NCBI GenBank assembly: GCA_024226335.1
Contig: JAAELY010000478.1
Location: 1 to 35,409, forward strand
DNA: 35,409 nt
Direction of reading: 5' to 3'
DNA from: a bacterium
GTDB lineage: Bacteria; Myxococcota_A; UBA9160; SZUA-336
Made by a program: the position numbers and the translations under genes. A model generated the notes under the pieces. That model saw nothing but the letters and a program-made list of their open reading frames with translations. It was not told where the DNA came from and searched no databases. The first letter of the stretch is position 1. The number at the start of each line of letters is the position of its first letter. Below are positions 1-8,444 of this stretch, piece after piece.

Positions 1-126
1 ATGAGTTCCATACCTGGGAATCTACAATGGACGGACCGGTCAGAGCGAGTCGGTTGCCGACAGGCTCGACCGGCCGCTGTTCAGACCTGGGGGGCCGTCG
101 TCCGAAGAAGCACCCAGGGAGAAAGC

Positions 127-1563
127 GTGAAGACCGGAAAAAGCCAGGGCCCCTTCGCTTTGATCCTCGTCGCATTGTTCGGTTTACCGTTCGCGGCGGC
201 CGGTCTGTTCGCGCTCTACCAGGCCGGCCAGATATCGGGTCCTCTCGGGAAATCTCTGGGCCTCGGAGCCATCGGCCTGGTCTTTTCAGTTCTGGGGCTC
301 GGCCTGCCCCTGTTCTACCTGTGGCTGAGTCGGCAGAACGGCGCCATGCTCGCCCGCTATCCCGACCAGCCCTGGATGTTGCACAAGAAGTGGCGAGACG
401 GCCGAATTTCCGGCTCCACGCGCACGGCGATGCTCGTCGCCTGGATGATGACGATCGTATTTGGCGCCTTCTCGATCCCTCTGCTCACTGCCCTGCCGAA
501 AGAACTGGCCAGGGGAAACCACGCGATTCTGATGACGCTGATGTTCCCCGCGGCCACGCTCGGCCTTCTGATCTGGGCTGTGCGTGCGACTCAACGCTTC
601 CTACGCTTTGGCAGCGCGTTTCTTCAGCTATCGACACTCCCCGGGATCATCGGCGGTCGACTTGAGGGCACCTTCGAGCTGGCTTCGGATCTACGGCCTG
701 AAAAGGGCTTCGACCTCAAGCTGGCGTGTGTTCGGCGCACGCGAAATCGACACGGGGATTCCACCTCGCACGAGTCCGTAGTCTGGGAAACGCTACAGAC
801 CGTACCGTGCAGCTCGATCTTCATCGGACCCCGTGGAAGTCAGGTTCCGGTTTCGTTCGTGATCCCCTACGACCTGCCGTCCAGTGACGTCGAACACTCT
901 CGAGACATGATCATCTGGCGGCTGCAGATCCGCGCACAGGTCCCAGGCGTCGACTTCAGCGAACTGCTCGAGGTTCCCGTATTCAAGACCCCCGATAGCT
1001 CCGCGGAAGTAGTCGAAGAAAAGCTGGAGACTCCCGAAATGGTTGGCGTCTCTGCAGATGAGTTCCGTATCGAAGGTTCGGAAGCCCGTATTCGCGGGTT
1101 CGGCGCCGCGGGCCGCGAGTTCGAATTTGGCGCGGCGCGAAACAAGGGCGTTGCGCTCAGCGTGACTGCGGTCGCTCTCTTGCTGGGAATCATGGTTGGC
1201 GTCTCGGGAAGCAATGGTGTTCCGAACATGCTTCAGGGATTGATCGGAATCGTCGCCTCCTTATGCGCCTACGCAAGCATCGTGCTCTGGCTACGCAAAA
1301 CGAGGATTCGCGTCGATGCTGCCGGGTTGAGTGTGCGCAAGAGCTTATTAGGTGTGGGTCGATCGCAATTGATACCGGCGGATCAGATCGAGAAGATCCA
1401 GATCGACATGGGCATGGTCGGAAACGGCCACCAGTACTACGATATTTGCGTGCACGAACGACACAACGGCCGCACACGAAAGCGGAAGATCGCAGGCTCG
1501 ATCGCAGACAAACGAGCCGCCGCGGGCATCGTCGAACAGATGTGCGTCTTTCTCGGCCGCTGA
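127..1563 (+). CDS. Membrane protein of unknown function
   Basis: I do not recognise a named family. I start it at GTG 127 because AGGGAG lies 6 bases upstream and the protein then opens directly with a hydrophobic segment; the frame is open back to base 1, but that extension is Arg-rich and looks non-coding. The 478-residue product has two N-terminal membrane segments (about residues 8-30 and 45-70) and two more near residues 100-150. A soluble, beta-rich stretch of about 200 residues follows, with a Val/Pro pattern. A second hydrophobic pair lies near residues 345-390, and a C-terminal basic domain of about 80 residues resembles bacterial PH-like membrane-anchored domains. Its function is unknown. 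It may be followed by the decarboxylase-like gene in the same transcript (46-base gap). Confidence 0.8.
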   Translation: MKTGKSQGPFALILVALFGLPFAAAGLFALYQAGQISGPLGKSLGLGAIGLVFSVLGLGLPLFYLWLSRQNGAMLARYPDQPWMLHKKWRDGRISGSTRTAMLVAWMMTIVFGAFSIPLLTALPKELARGNHAILMTLMFPAATLGLLIWAVRATQRFLRFGSAFLQLSTLPGIIGGRLEGTFELASDLRPEKGFDLKLACVRRTRNRHGDSTSHESVVWETLQTVPCSSIFIGPRGSQVPVSFVIPYDLPSSDVEHSRDMIIWRLQIRAQVPGVDFSELLEVPVFKTPDSSAEVVEEKLETPEMVGVSADEFRIEGSEARIRGFGAAGREFEFGAARNKGVALSVTAVALLLGIMVGVSGSNGVPNMLQGLIGIVASLCAYASIVLWLRKTRIRVDAAGLSVRKSLLGVGRSQLIPADQIEKIQIDMGMVGNGHQYYDICVHERHNGRTRKRKIAGSIADKRAAAGIVEQMCVFLGR

Positions 1564-1609
1564 GTGTACACTGAGCCCTCGGGATCGCGGAAGGCCCGAG
1601 GAGAATGCG

Positions 1610-2311
1610 GTGACCGAGTACACGATCCAGGGACGCAAGGTAGGCATGCCGGTCGAGGTGCGCGATGCTTCGTCGGGCAATGCGATGTTCCTGGTGGAAT
1701 CGGCGGGCGTAGAAAAGCTGCTTCCGGGTGATTCGTTCGAGCCCGTCGAAGCTGCAGCAGGCATGACCCAGGTCCTACTCGGAATCATCGACTACCGGGA
1801 CAACGACCTCGGCGACTACAACGAAGCGGCCATCATCTTCTTCGTGAAGCCGCGGGGTGGAAGTCCCGAACAGGCTGGCACTTTCATCTATCGCCTTCCC
1901 GTCAATCAGGATTTCACCTGCGAAGCGGGTTTCAGGATCTGGGGGTTCCCCAAGACCGTCGAAGAAATCGACCTCAACTACACCGATACTTCGGCGACGG
2001 GAAAGCTGGTCATGGACGGGCGTCACGTATTCACGCTCACCCTACCGCGCAAGCAGGTTGCAGCCGAGAGCGGTGTCGAACCCTTGGAGATCTTCACCTA
2101 CACCTACATCGAAGGCCTTCCGCATCGAAACAGCATGAGTCAGGGCGGCGGAACCTTCACAAGCCCTGGAGCCGAGGGCTTTCGACTGGTTCTGGGCGAT
2201 CATCCACTTGCCGATGAGCTGCGTGGCCTGGGACTCGACCACGCGACTCCGTTATTGTGCACGTGGACTGAGAGCATGAGCGGAGTGTTCGAGGCGCCGC
2301 AGCCGATCTGA
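1610..2311 (+). CDS. Acetoacetate decarboxylase family protein
   Basis: A 233-residue protein of the acetoacetate decarboxylase (ADC, PF06314-type) fold. The start is GTG 1610, with GAGGAG 6 bases upstream. The family hallmark is the central FRIWGFPKTVEEI segment (about residues 104-116): in true ADC this is a Pro-Lys-Lys site where the first Lys forms the Schiff base and the second lowers its pKa. Here the Lys after Pro is kept but the next residue is Thr, so the decarboxylase chemistry may be altered; many homologues are ADC-like lyases or hydrolases of unknown substrate. The family call is good, the exact reaction unknown. It is probably cotranscribed with the membrane gene upstream. Confidence 0.8.
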   Translation: MTEYTIQGRKVGMPVEVRDASSGNAMFLVESAGVEKLLPGDSFEPVEAAAGMTQVLLGIIDYRDNDLGDYNEAAIIFFVKPRGGSPEQAGTFIYRLPVNQDFTCEAGFRIWGFPKTVEEIDLNYTDTSATGKLVMDGRHVFTLTLPRKQVAAESGVEPLEIFTYTYIEGLPHRNSMSQGGGTFTSPGAEGFRLVLGDHPLADELRGLGLDHATPLLCTWTESMSGVFEAPQPI

Positions 2312-2365
2312 TTCGAGTTCTCGCTGCTCCTTCATCCACCGGCAGAAGAGCTCGCAAGCCCTCTC

Positions 2366-2388
2366 GATTCTTCGCTGAGGCGAGAATC
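2366..2388. terminator. Possible hairpin after the ADC-like gene
   Basis: GATTCTTCGC and GCGAGAATC can pair around a TGAG loop with one bulged T, 55 bases after the stop of the acetoacetate-decarboxylase-like gene. There is no T tract after it, so it would not be a classical intrinsic terminator. It could be a Rho-associated or 3'-end-protecting hairpin, or chance. Confidence 0.3.
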
Positions 2389-2489
2389 AGCGCAGAACGA
2401 CTCTCGGGGACCGGACGTACCGACTTGGGTATCGAGAGCTCATTGCTGAAGAAGAGAATGACGGAGTTCACTCGCAGGGATACCCGACC

Positions 2490-2711
2490 ATGCCGCGACT
2501 CATCCAGACTCTCCTGTTCACGCTGCCCTTCCTTGCACTGGCCGAACCGGCCCAGGGAAGGTCTGCACACGGGGCGCTGGGAGGGCCGTGTGCGGCGAGC
2601 GGATCGGTCGAATCGGCATTGAGGGGCGTGTTCTGGCCCCAATGGGGCGTTCGAGGTTGCATTCGCGTCGATCGGCCGATCACAGGACGCACGTCTGCCC
2701 TGGTGGCATGA
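2490..2711 (+). CDS. Possible truncated secreted protein (73 codons)
   Basis: This short ORF begins with a plausible Sec signal: MPRLIQTLLFTLPFLALAEP, a basic residue, a hydrophobic run and a small-residue region. AGGGA lies 9 bases before the ATG. After about residue 25 the sequence is low-quality Gly/Ala/Arg with no recognisable domain. Its 3' end runs into the decayed transposase on the other strand. The simplest reading is that a secreted-protein gene was cut off by the insertion and only its 5' end remains. It could equally be a spurious ORF in a gene-free region. Confidence 0.3.
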   Translation: MPRLIQTLLFTLPFLALAEPAQGRSAHGALGGPCAASGSVESALRGVFWPQWGVRGCIRVDRPITGRTSALVA

Positions 2712-3020
2712 GTTCGTGGCGTAGGGCGTAGAGGTTGGCGCGCGCAAACACCGTCTCGCGCCAGGTTCTTCGCGATCCTCAGGTAGCGGGTCTTGTCGAA
2801 GCCTCAGAGATGATTCACGACCCGAAACGGGGGCTCGCAGCGAGCCCGCGTCCTTGAACGCGCGCGGTTGATCTTGCGCCAGCGTGCATTCAGGTTCTTG
2901 TTGCCGCCGGGCGCCCGGCGGTTGACTCGATAGCGAATGCCCTTCGCCTCAAATGCTTGGCGGTCCTCTTCCTTCCAGTACGCCTGGTCGCCGTACTCGA
3001 AGGTCGAATTCCTCGCATCA
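2680..3020 (-). pseudogene. Decayed IS5-family transposase, C-terminal remnant
   Basis: On the minus strand this region translates to the C-terminal third of a DDE transposase of the IS5 type. Readable segments are FEYGDQAYWKEEDRQAFEAK, then Arg-rich residues, then RARCEPPFRVVNHL, a stop, and GFDKTRYLRIAKNLAR. The family usually reads RAKVEHPFRVVK..W/FGF.KVRYRGLAKN, so the TGA at 2804-2806 probably replaces a Trp or similar codon. Near 2755 the frame shifts and continues as TVFARANLYALRHELM, matching the usual FALANLY end, with a stop at 2680-2682. The catalytic Glu position is kept, but the N-terminal two thirds with the two Asp residues are absent. No terminal inverted repeats were seen. 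The remnant abuts the stop of the LtaS-like gene. Confidence 0.75.
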
Positions 3021-3028
3021 GACGTTTC

Positions 3029-4984
3029 TCAGTTAGCTCGTGCTGCTGAGCGCAAAGCGATCAGTTCGCGCTGCAAGCGGTGGTCGAGCATATCTTCGAT
3101 GAGCTGGCGTTCGAGTGTCGGCCCTTTCGGTCCTGGCACGGGCCTTTGGGGTGTCAGTCCGGGTTTGAGGGGTAGGAAGCCTCCCGGTCCGTGGAGCATG
3201 TGATCCCAGACGTAGAGATCAGCGGGACCGGGAATCGGCAAGGGATCTCGTTCAGCTTGAGGAACGAACAAATGTGTACCCGTCACACCCAGAGGAGGGT
3301 CTTCGCCGAGCAGGTGCACGATCGTCGGAAAGAGATCGTGCAGACCGCCGATGGTATCGCGGTAGGTGTCGCCGACACTCGCCAGGCGCGCCTCTTCGCC
3401 CGGAATGTGGATCAGGAGCGGAATGCGGTCGGCGGATGGACTCGAGACGTTCTGGCCGAGTTCCGGAATTCCGCGCTTCATCGCCAGACCGCCCATATCG
3501 TGATCCCCGTAGATCACATAGAGCGTCTTCTCGTGCAGGCCCTTGCGCTTCATCTCGTCGATGAACTCCCCAAGAGCCCAGTCGGCATAATGCACGGCTC
3601 GCAGGTACGCACCCATCAGACCGTAGCCCTGGGACGGATCCATGTACGCGAATAATTTTTCGTATTCCCGGGGTGTGTAGATGTACGGGTGATGGGAACT
3701 CAGCGACAGGACGAAAGACATCGCGGGCTGGTCGCTGCTGACAAGCTTCTCCGTCACGAATCTGAACACCGCGCGATCCGAAGCACCCAGACCCAACTGC
3801 TCTTCCTCGCGGAACGCCTCCTCGAAGTACATCTCTTCGATGCCCCATTCAGGGTGCGTGTAGGCGCGATTCCAGAATGCGCGGTCGTATCCGTGGTAGG
3901 AGGCCGTGCGATAGCCCATGCGCTTGAGCGTGCGCGGCATCGAGACAGCGATACTGCCCAGATGGAAGAAGGAAGCCGGTTTTCGCACATCGGGAAGCAG
4001 GCCAGTGTGAACTGCGAACTCCGCATCTGAAGTTCGACCGAGATGGGTCACGTCCATCATGTAGTCGAAACGAAGACCTTCGCGAGAGAGCGCGTTGAAA
4101 AACGGCATGACTTCAACGCCATCGATCTTCAGATCGACGAGGAACTGCTGCCAGCTCTCCATCTGCAGAATGACGACATGACGTCCTTCAGCAATTCCTC
4201 GAAGCGGACTCGAGCTTTGGTTGAGCTCGAACTTGCGTTCCAAGAGGTTCCTGATTTCGCCGCGCCGTTCCCGGGTCGGCGGCGCTGGTGCGAAGATTCG
4301 CGAGCGAGACCAACGTCCTAGATCGTTCAGGTGATAGTTGACGACGCCAAATGTGGCAGCAAAACGCACGGGCGAATACCGCGATCCCCAGTGCTCACTC
4401 GGCAGGCGCTTGGGCTGATTCCCGATATGGTGCGTATTCTCCATTACGGGTGTTCGCCAGGCGATCCACCAGACAACAAGCGACAACGCGGCCAGACCCG
4501 CAGACCAGGCGCGCGCGGACGTCAGCAATCCGGGCGACCTCGGAGCCTTCCCCAGCGCTCCAAAGAGTGCGAGCCCGATGAATGCGACGACGAGAACCAA
4601 TTGGGCAGGCTCGACCAGGTGGAAGACACTGTCGCGAACGTCCCAGAGCTGGTGGAGAGAGACCGCGGCCCGAAGTGACGTGACAGAGTGAAAGAACGAG
4701 AAGTAGGCGCTGTCGGCCGTCATGATCAGCGAGGCGGCACTTCCGACCAGCCCCAGAAAGATCCAGCGAAGCCGCCACGGCAGAAGCAGCGCGAACGAGA
4801 GAGCGGCCAGGGGTGATAGCAGCCGCCACGGCCAGGTCACCATGGATTGCGAATCGGGGGTGATTTCGAGGAGGAGCCTGGACTCCTGCGTGATCAGAAG
4901 TCCGGCAAAGGCGGTACACAGCACAGGTGTGAGCCATGGGCGCGAAGTCGGCGCACCTGTCGTAACCGGTGTAGAGTCCTGCAC
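3029..4984 (-). CDS. LtaS-like sulfatase-fold phosphoglycerol transferase
   Basis: A 651-residue membrane enzyme of the LTA synthase / alkaline-phosphatase superfamily (PF00884). Five membrane segments fill the first 180 residues, followed by the extracytoplasmic catalytic domain. The metal-ligand Glu276 lies in ILQMESWQQFL, the nucleophilic Thr318 in HLGRTSDAEF, and later ligands in HGYDRAFWNR and YGDHD. These match the LtaS/YfnI pattern closely, including K/RIDG before PFFNAL. In Gram-negatives such enzymes move phosphoglycerol or phosphoethanolamine onto periplasmic glycans or lipids, so the acceptor cannot be stated. The first codon is GTG with no clear ribosome binding site, so the start is uncertain. 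It is the last gene of the minus-strand cluster, 86 bases after the LPG-synthase-TM gene. Confidence 0.88.
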   Translation of the reverse strand: MQDSTPVTTGAPTSRPWLTPVLCTAFAGLLITQESRLLLEITPDSQSMVTWPWRLLSPLAALSFALLLPWRLRWIFLGLVGSAASLIMTADSAYFSFFHSVTSLRAAVSLHQLWDVRDSVFHLVEPAQLVLVVAFIGLALFGALGKAPRSPGLLTSARAWSAGLAALSLVVWWIAWRTPVMENTHHIGNQPKRLPSEHWGSRYSPVRFAATFGVVNYHLNDLGRWSRSRIFAPAPPTRERRGEIRNLLERKFELNQSSSPLRGIAEGRHVVILQMESWQQFLVDLKIDGVEVMPFFNALSREGLRFDYMMDVTHLGRTSDAEFAVHTGLLPDVRKPASFFHLGSIAVSMPRTLKRMGYRTASYHGYDRAFWNRAYTHPEWGIEEMYFEEAFREEEQLGLGASDRAVFRFVTEKLVSSDQPAMSFVLSLSSHHPYIYTPREYEKLFAYMDPSQGYGLMGAYLRAVHYADWALGEFIDEMKRKGLHEKTLYVIYGDHDMGGLAMKRGIPELGQNVSSPSADRIPLLIHIPGEEARLASVGDTYRDTIGGLHDLFPTIVHLLGEDPPLGVTGTHLFVPQAERDPLPIPGPADLYVWDHMLHGPGGFLPLKPGLTPQRPVPGPKGPTLERQLIEDMLDHRLQRELIALRSAARAN

Positions 4985-5034
4985 GTAGTTTCGAGTCGGC
5001 CTCGTGCGTGCCTAACCTGAGGCAGTTTGCCTGC

Positions 5035-5048
5035 AACTGCGCGCAGTT
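5035..5048. other. 14 bp perfect palindrome
   Basis: AACTGCGCGCAGTT is its own reverse complement. It lies in the short gap between the LPG-synthase-TM gene and the LtaS-like gene, about 50 bases before the latter's start. It could be a protein-binding site for the LtaS-like gene, but a palindrome this short in GC-rich DNA may be chance. Confidence 0.3.
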
Positions 5049-5070
5049 CGCGCGAAATCCGTAACCCGGA

Positions 5071-6021
5071 TCAGCTCGTGCGCTCGAAGGCGAGCACCCC
5101 GATGCCAACGATTGCCGGAGGCACGAGAGCCAGAATCCAGACGACCGAGAGCGCGAGCGCGCGATCGCTCTCGATCCCCAGCAGGCCGAGCGTGACCACG
5201 AACAGCCCCTCCCGCACTCCGAAACCGCCGAAGCTGATCGGTACCATCGCGCCGATGATCGCGATCGGAACGCCGATGAGAATTGCGCTGACCAGATCGG
5301 GTTGCGACCACTCGGAACCAACGAGCAGGAGCATCGTCAGATTCAATCCGTGGACGATTGCGGACCAGAGAACCGTCTCGAGACGCGCAGACCAGGACGA
5401 CAGCCCGCCGCGAAGTGCATCGGTCAAGCGGTGAAGAAGAACTGCGATCCGCGGAATCGAACTCGCCATATGCCCAAATCGCTCGAGTACCCGATCGATG
5501 AAGAGCAGTGCCACCACGAGGTTGATGACGACGGCCCCGCAACCCCAGAGCCATATCTCGGGTACGTCGCGCTGCCAGATCAGGAGTGCCGCCGCCGGAA
5601 TCAAGGCGAGCGTGAGCAAACCCAGCATGCGTTCAAACAGAATGGATGCCCATGCATTGCGACTGCCGAGCCTCGCTTTCGCGCGCAGCCCGCGCACGAC
5701 GTCGCCACCGACCTGGGTCGGAAGCACGAGGTTCAAGGCGCGCCCCACCAGATTGTCGGCGAGCAGTCTCCGGAATGAATCCCGGCATTCCAGATGCGCC
5801 AGCACGCGCCACCAGCGAATATTGGAGACGATCACCTGCACGCAGATGATCGCGCCGATCCAGATCATGGTCGAAAGCGGGGTCGCACGCAGTTCCTCGA
5901 ACATCGCCTCGACGTCGAGTTGCCAGGCCAGAAGCACCAGTAGCGCCAGACTGACGGCGATCTTTGCGTAACCCATCCAAGGCCGAGACGCACGGGTCTC
6001 GGAGGAAACCGGATCAGTCAT
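5071..6021 (-). CDS. LPG-synthase-TM / UPF0104 family membrane protein
   Basis: A 316-residue polytopic protein with about eight membrane segments, matching the flippase-like membrane domain of MprF and AglD/YbhN (PF03706). The family signatures seen are NIRWWRVL near residue 67, NLVLPTQVGGDVVRGLRA near residue 97 (usually N..lPgr.GE..R), the FERMLGLL segment and the late SFGGFGVREG motif. There is no C-terminal aminoacyl-transferase domain, so it is not a full lysyl-PG synthase; stand-alone members are thought to move or handle lipids. Its start overlaps the stop of the acyl-CoA dehydrogenase upstream by 4 bases (ATGA), indicating translational coupling. Together with the LtaS-like gene it suggests an envelope-lipid task. 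Confidence 0.88.
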   Translation of the reverse strand: MTDPVSSETRASRPWMGYAKIAVSLALLVLLAWQLDVEAMFEELRATPLSTMIWIGAIICVQVIVSNIRWWRVLAHLECRDSFRRLLADNLVGRALNLVLPTQVGGDVVRGLRAKARLGSRNAWASILFERMLGLLTLALIPAAALLIWQRDVPEIWLWGCGAVVINLVVALLFIDRVLERFGHMASSIPRIAVLLHRLTDALRGGLSSWSARLETVLWSAIVHGLNLTMLLLVGSEWSQPDLVSAILIGVPIAIIGAMVPISFGGFGVREGLFVVTLGLLGIESDRALALSVVWILALVPPAIVGIGVLAFERTS

Positions 6022-7154
6022 TCTCGACGTCCGGAACTTGGAAAACCCAGACCCTCGGCCAGGCGCAGACGATGCGCAGTAGGAGTACCGCCGAGCATAT
6101 CGGCGCTGCGGGCCCGCTTGTAGAACAAGTGCGCGTCGTTCTCCCAGGTATAGCCCATACCACCGTGTATCTGGATGTTCTCTCGCGAGGCGCGCATGTA
6201 CCCGTCACCAACCATCGACTTTGCAATGCTGGCCGCTTCACCTAGATCGGCTTCGCGACTGTCGACCACCCACCAGCTCCAGTAGCCGACGGAGCGTGCG
6301 AGTTCGAGTTCCAGGAGCACCTCAGCAGCCTTGTGCTTGATGGCCTGGAAGGAGCCAATGGGCCGCGAGAATTGCATGCGCTGTTTTGCGTAGGCGACGC
6401 CCGCTTCCAGGCAGCTCTCGGTACCGCCCAGCCCATCGGCAGCCAGCCCGACGCTGGCGATGTCCTGGCATTCCTGCAGGAACGACCCGCGATCACCAGC
6501 CTCACCGACGCGAACAGCAGGGGTGGCATCAAGGACCAGATCAGCGAGTTTTCGCGTGGGGTCGAAGCCATCGACCGCAGCCACGTCGAGACCCACTGCA
6601 TCGCTGCGTACTGCGAACAAGCCCAGCGCCTCCCCATCTCGAGCGGCCACCAGGATCAGGTCGGCGTTCTGCCCATCGATCACGAAACGCTTGTGTCCGC
6701 TGAGCGCGAATTCCTCTCCCCGGGTCGAAGCAGACACATTGATTCCGCCTCGCGTCGCCGCATCTCCCGCATCGGCCAACGCCAAAGTGGCAATCAACTC
6801 GCCAGCTGCGATCTGGCCCAACCACTCCGCTTGTTGTTCTGGTGTCGCCAGTCTCTGGATCGCGGGAACCGCCATGCAGGTCGTGGACAGAAACGGCCCT
6901 CCGGAAAGCTGGCGCCCAAACTCCTCGAGCGCGATGCCGAGTTCAACGAAACCGAAGCCCTGCCCTCCGTGTTCCTCGGCGATCGCGATTCCCTGGAGAC
7001 CCAGGTCCTGCGCCATCTGCTTCCAGATCGTGCGCTCAAAACCTTCCGGCGTTTCCATCAGACGCCGGACTTCCGCGATCGGCCAACGTTCTTCGACAAA
7101 GCGACGGATCTCTGCGCGAAAGGCTTCCTGCTCTTCACTGAAGGCGAAGTTCAT
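6018..7154 (-). CDS. Acyl-CoA dehydrogenase, subunit A of a pair
   Basis: A 378-residue flavoprotein of the acyl-CoA dehydrogenase family, with an N-terminal helical domain (starts MNFAFSEEQEAFRAEIRRFV), a middle beta domain and a C-terminal helical domain. Recognisable sites are QAIKHKAAE near residue 275 and IQIHGGMGYTWENDAHLFYK near residue 330, typical of the family. Its start overlaps the stop of the next acyl-CoA dehydrogenase by 4 bases, and its stop overlaps the LPG-TM gene start. Coupled pairs of about 380 and 400 residues are typical of the heterotetrameric enzymes known from actinobacterial steroid side-chain oxidation (FadE28-FadE29 type), in which only one subunit type carries a full FAD/active site. 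The substrate is unknown. Confidence 0.92.
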   Translation of the reverse strand: MNFAFSEEQEAFRAEIRRFVEERWPIAEVRRLMETPEGFERTIWKQMAQDLGLQGIAIAEEHGGQGFGFVELGIALEEFGRQLSGGPFLSTTCMAVPAIQRLATPEQQAEWLGQIAAGELIATLALADAGDAATRGGINVSASTRGEEFALSGHKRFVIDGQNADLILVAARDGEALGLFAVRSDAVGLDVAAVDGFDPTRKLADLVLDATPAVRVGEAGDRGSFLQECQDIASVGLAADGLGGTESCLEAGVAYAKQRMQFSRPIGSFQAIKHKAAEVLLELELARSVGYWSWWVVDSREADLGEAASIAKSMVGDGYMRASRENIQIHGGMGYTWENDAHLFYKRARSADMLGGTPTAHRLRLAEGLGFPSSGRRE

Positions 7155-8350
7155 CGAGCCGACCTCGGCAACTGATCAAACGGTGTACCGCGCAGATCGT
7201 ATGGATCGCGGGGAAGGCCAAGTACACGTTCTGCAGCGGTGTTCTTCTGGATCTCGTCGGATCCTCCCGCGATGTGGAAAGCGGGTGAAGTCAGGAAATG
7301 CTTTTGCCATTCGCCCGCCTGAATGAGTGCCTCTGCACCCTGCACGCGCAATCCCAGATCGGAACACCGCGAATAGAGCCGAGCCATCGCCAGTTTCATC
7401 ACCGATGATTCCGCCGCCGGATTTTTCCCGAGTCGCACCTTCGTCATGATGCGCGCATTGAGCATGTCGAGGGCCTTTGACCAGGCCTGGACGCGGCCAA
7501 TCTCATCCAGCGTTACATCATCGAACTGAACCCCGCGTTCTCTCGCGTCGCGTAGGAGATTGTCGAACGAGAACTGATTGCCCATGCCGCCCATCATCAT
7601 GCGTTCGTGCAGGAGCGTGGTATTCGCGACGCTCCAACCACCCCCGACGGGCCCAAGCCGATTGGAGTCTGGGACTCGCACCTCGTTGAAGAAGACCTCG
7701 CAGAACAGTTCGCTGCCCGTCATCTGACGCAGCGGCTGGGTCTCGATTCCCGGCTGTTTCATATCGACCAGGAAATAGGAAATGCCTTCGTGCTTCGGCA
7801 AGCTCGGATCGGTGCGTACCAGCATGAAGCCCCAATCCGCGATATCCGCAAAAGAGGACCAGGTCTTCTGCCCGGTGATGATCCAGTCATCACCGTCGCG
7901 CACGCCGCGGGTCGCTAGACCAGCGAGGTCGGAACCGGCCCCAGGCTCGCTGAAGAGTTGACACCACATCGTGTCACCATTGAGAATTCCGGCGAGATGC
8001 TGCTCTTTCTGTTCCTCTGTACCGTGAGCGATGATCGTAGGGCCGACCATGCCGACCTGGGGAGAGAAGATCGACTCCGTCAGGTTTCTCTTGCTCTTCT
8101 CCTGATTCCAGATCATCTGCTCGATCGGGCCGAGCCCCCGGCCACCGTGCTCCACAGGCCAGAGCAGCACACCCCACCCGTCTCGGGTCTGGGTAGCGTG
8201 CCATTCGCGGGCGCCGGGCAAGGCCGCGAGTTGTGCCTCACGTGTCACCTGCTGATAAGGGTTGGGAACCTTCTCAGGTGCGTTCTCATCGAGAAACACA
8301 CTCGCCTCGGCGCGAAATGCCGCCTCTTCGGGGGAATCCGAAAAATCCAT
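7151..8350 (-). CDS. Acyl-CoA dehydrogenase, subunit B of a pair
   Basis: A 399-residue acyl-CoA dehydrogenase. The minus-strand frame is open to 8893, but I start it at ATG 8350 (MDFSDSPEEAAFRAE), which matches the normal N-terminus of the family; AGAGG lies about 10 bases upstream. Family sites: QLFSEPGAGSDLAGLATR near residue 128, TGQKTWSSFADIADWG (FAD/substrate loop), and AFHIAGGSDEIQKNTAAERV near residue 370, where the Glu side chain sits in the usual C-terminal position. It is probably the catalytically competent partner of the neighbouring subunit. The gap to the FkbM-like gene upstream is 94 bases. Confidence 0.93.
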   Translation of the reverse strand: MDFSDSPEEAAFRAEASVFLDENAPEKVPNPYQQVTREAQLAALPGAREWHATQTRDGWGVLLWPVEHGGRGLGPIEQMIWNQEKSKRNLTESIFSPQVGMVGPTIIAHGTEEQKEQHLAGILNGDTMWCQLFSEPGAGSDLAGLATRGVRDGDDWIITGQKTWSSFADIADWGFMLVRTDPSLPKHEGISYFLVDMKQPGIETQPLRQMTGSELFCEVFFNEVRVPDSNRLGPVGGGWSVANTTLLHERMMMGGMGNQFSFDNLLRDARERGVQFDDVTLDEIGRVQAWSKALDMLNARIMTKVRLGKNPAAESSVMKLAMARLYSRCSDLGLRVQGAEALIQAGEWQKHFLTSPAFHIAGGSDEIQKNTAAERVLGLPRDPYDLRGTPFDQLPRSAR

Positions 8351-8444
8351 GTACTCGAAGCCTCTACCGCTGGTGGTCCGATCGGCCAGCGCGCGAGATC
8401 TTACACTTCCAATCCCGAGCGGTCGCCGATCGCAGAAGATCCGT

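Noticed and set aside
2904-2921. 18 bp perfect palindrome CCGCCGGGCGCCCGGCGG
   Set aside because: It is inside the transposase remnant and is explained by Arg-Arg-Ala-Pro-Gly-Gly codons in GC-rich DNA.
4395-5321. 308-codon minus-strand ORF overlapping the LtaS-like gene start
   Set aside because: Runs in another frame of the LtaS and LPG-TM genes on the same strand; Arg/Ser-rich without motifs.
6333-7326. Two long plus-strand ORFs opposite the acyl-CoA dehydrogenases
   Set aside because: The minus-strand products are full, motif-complete enzymes; these frames are by-products of GC bias.
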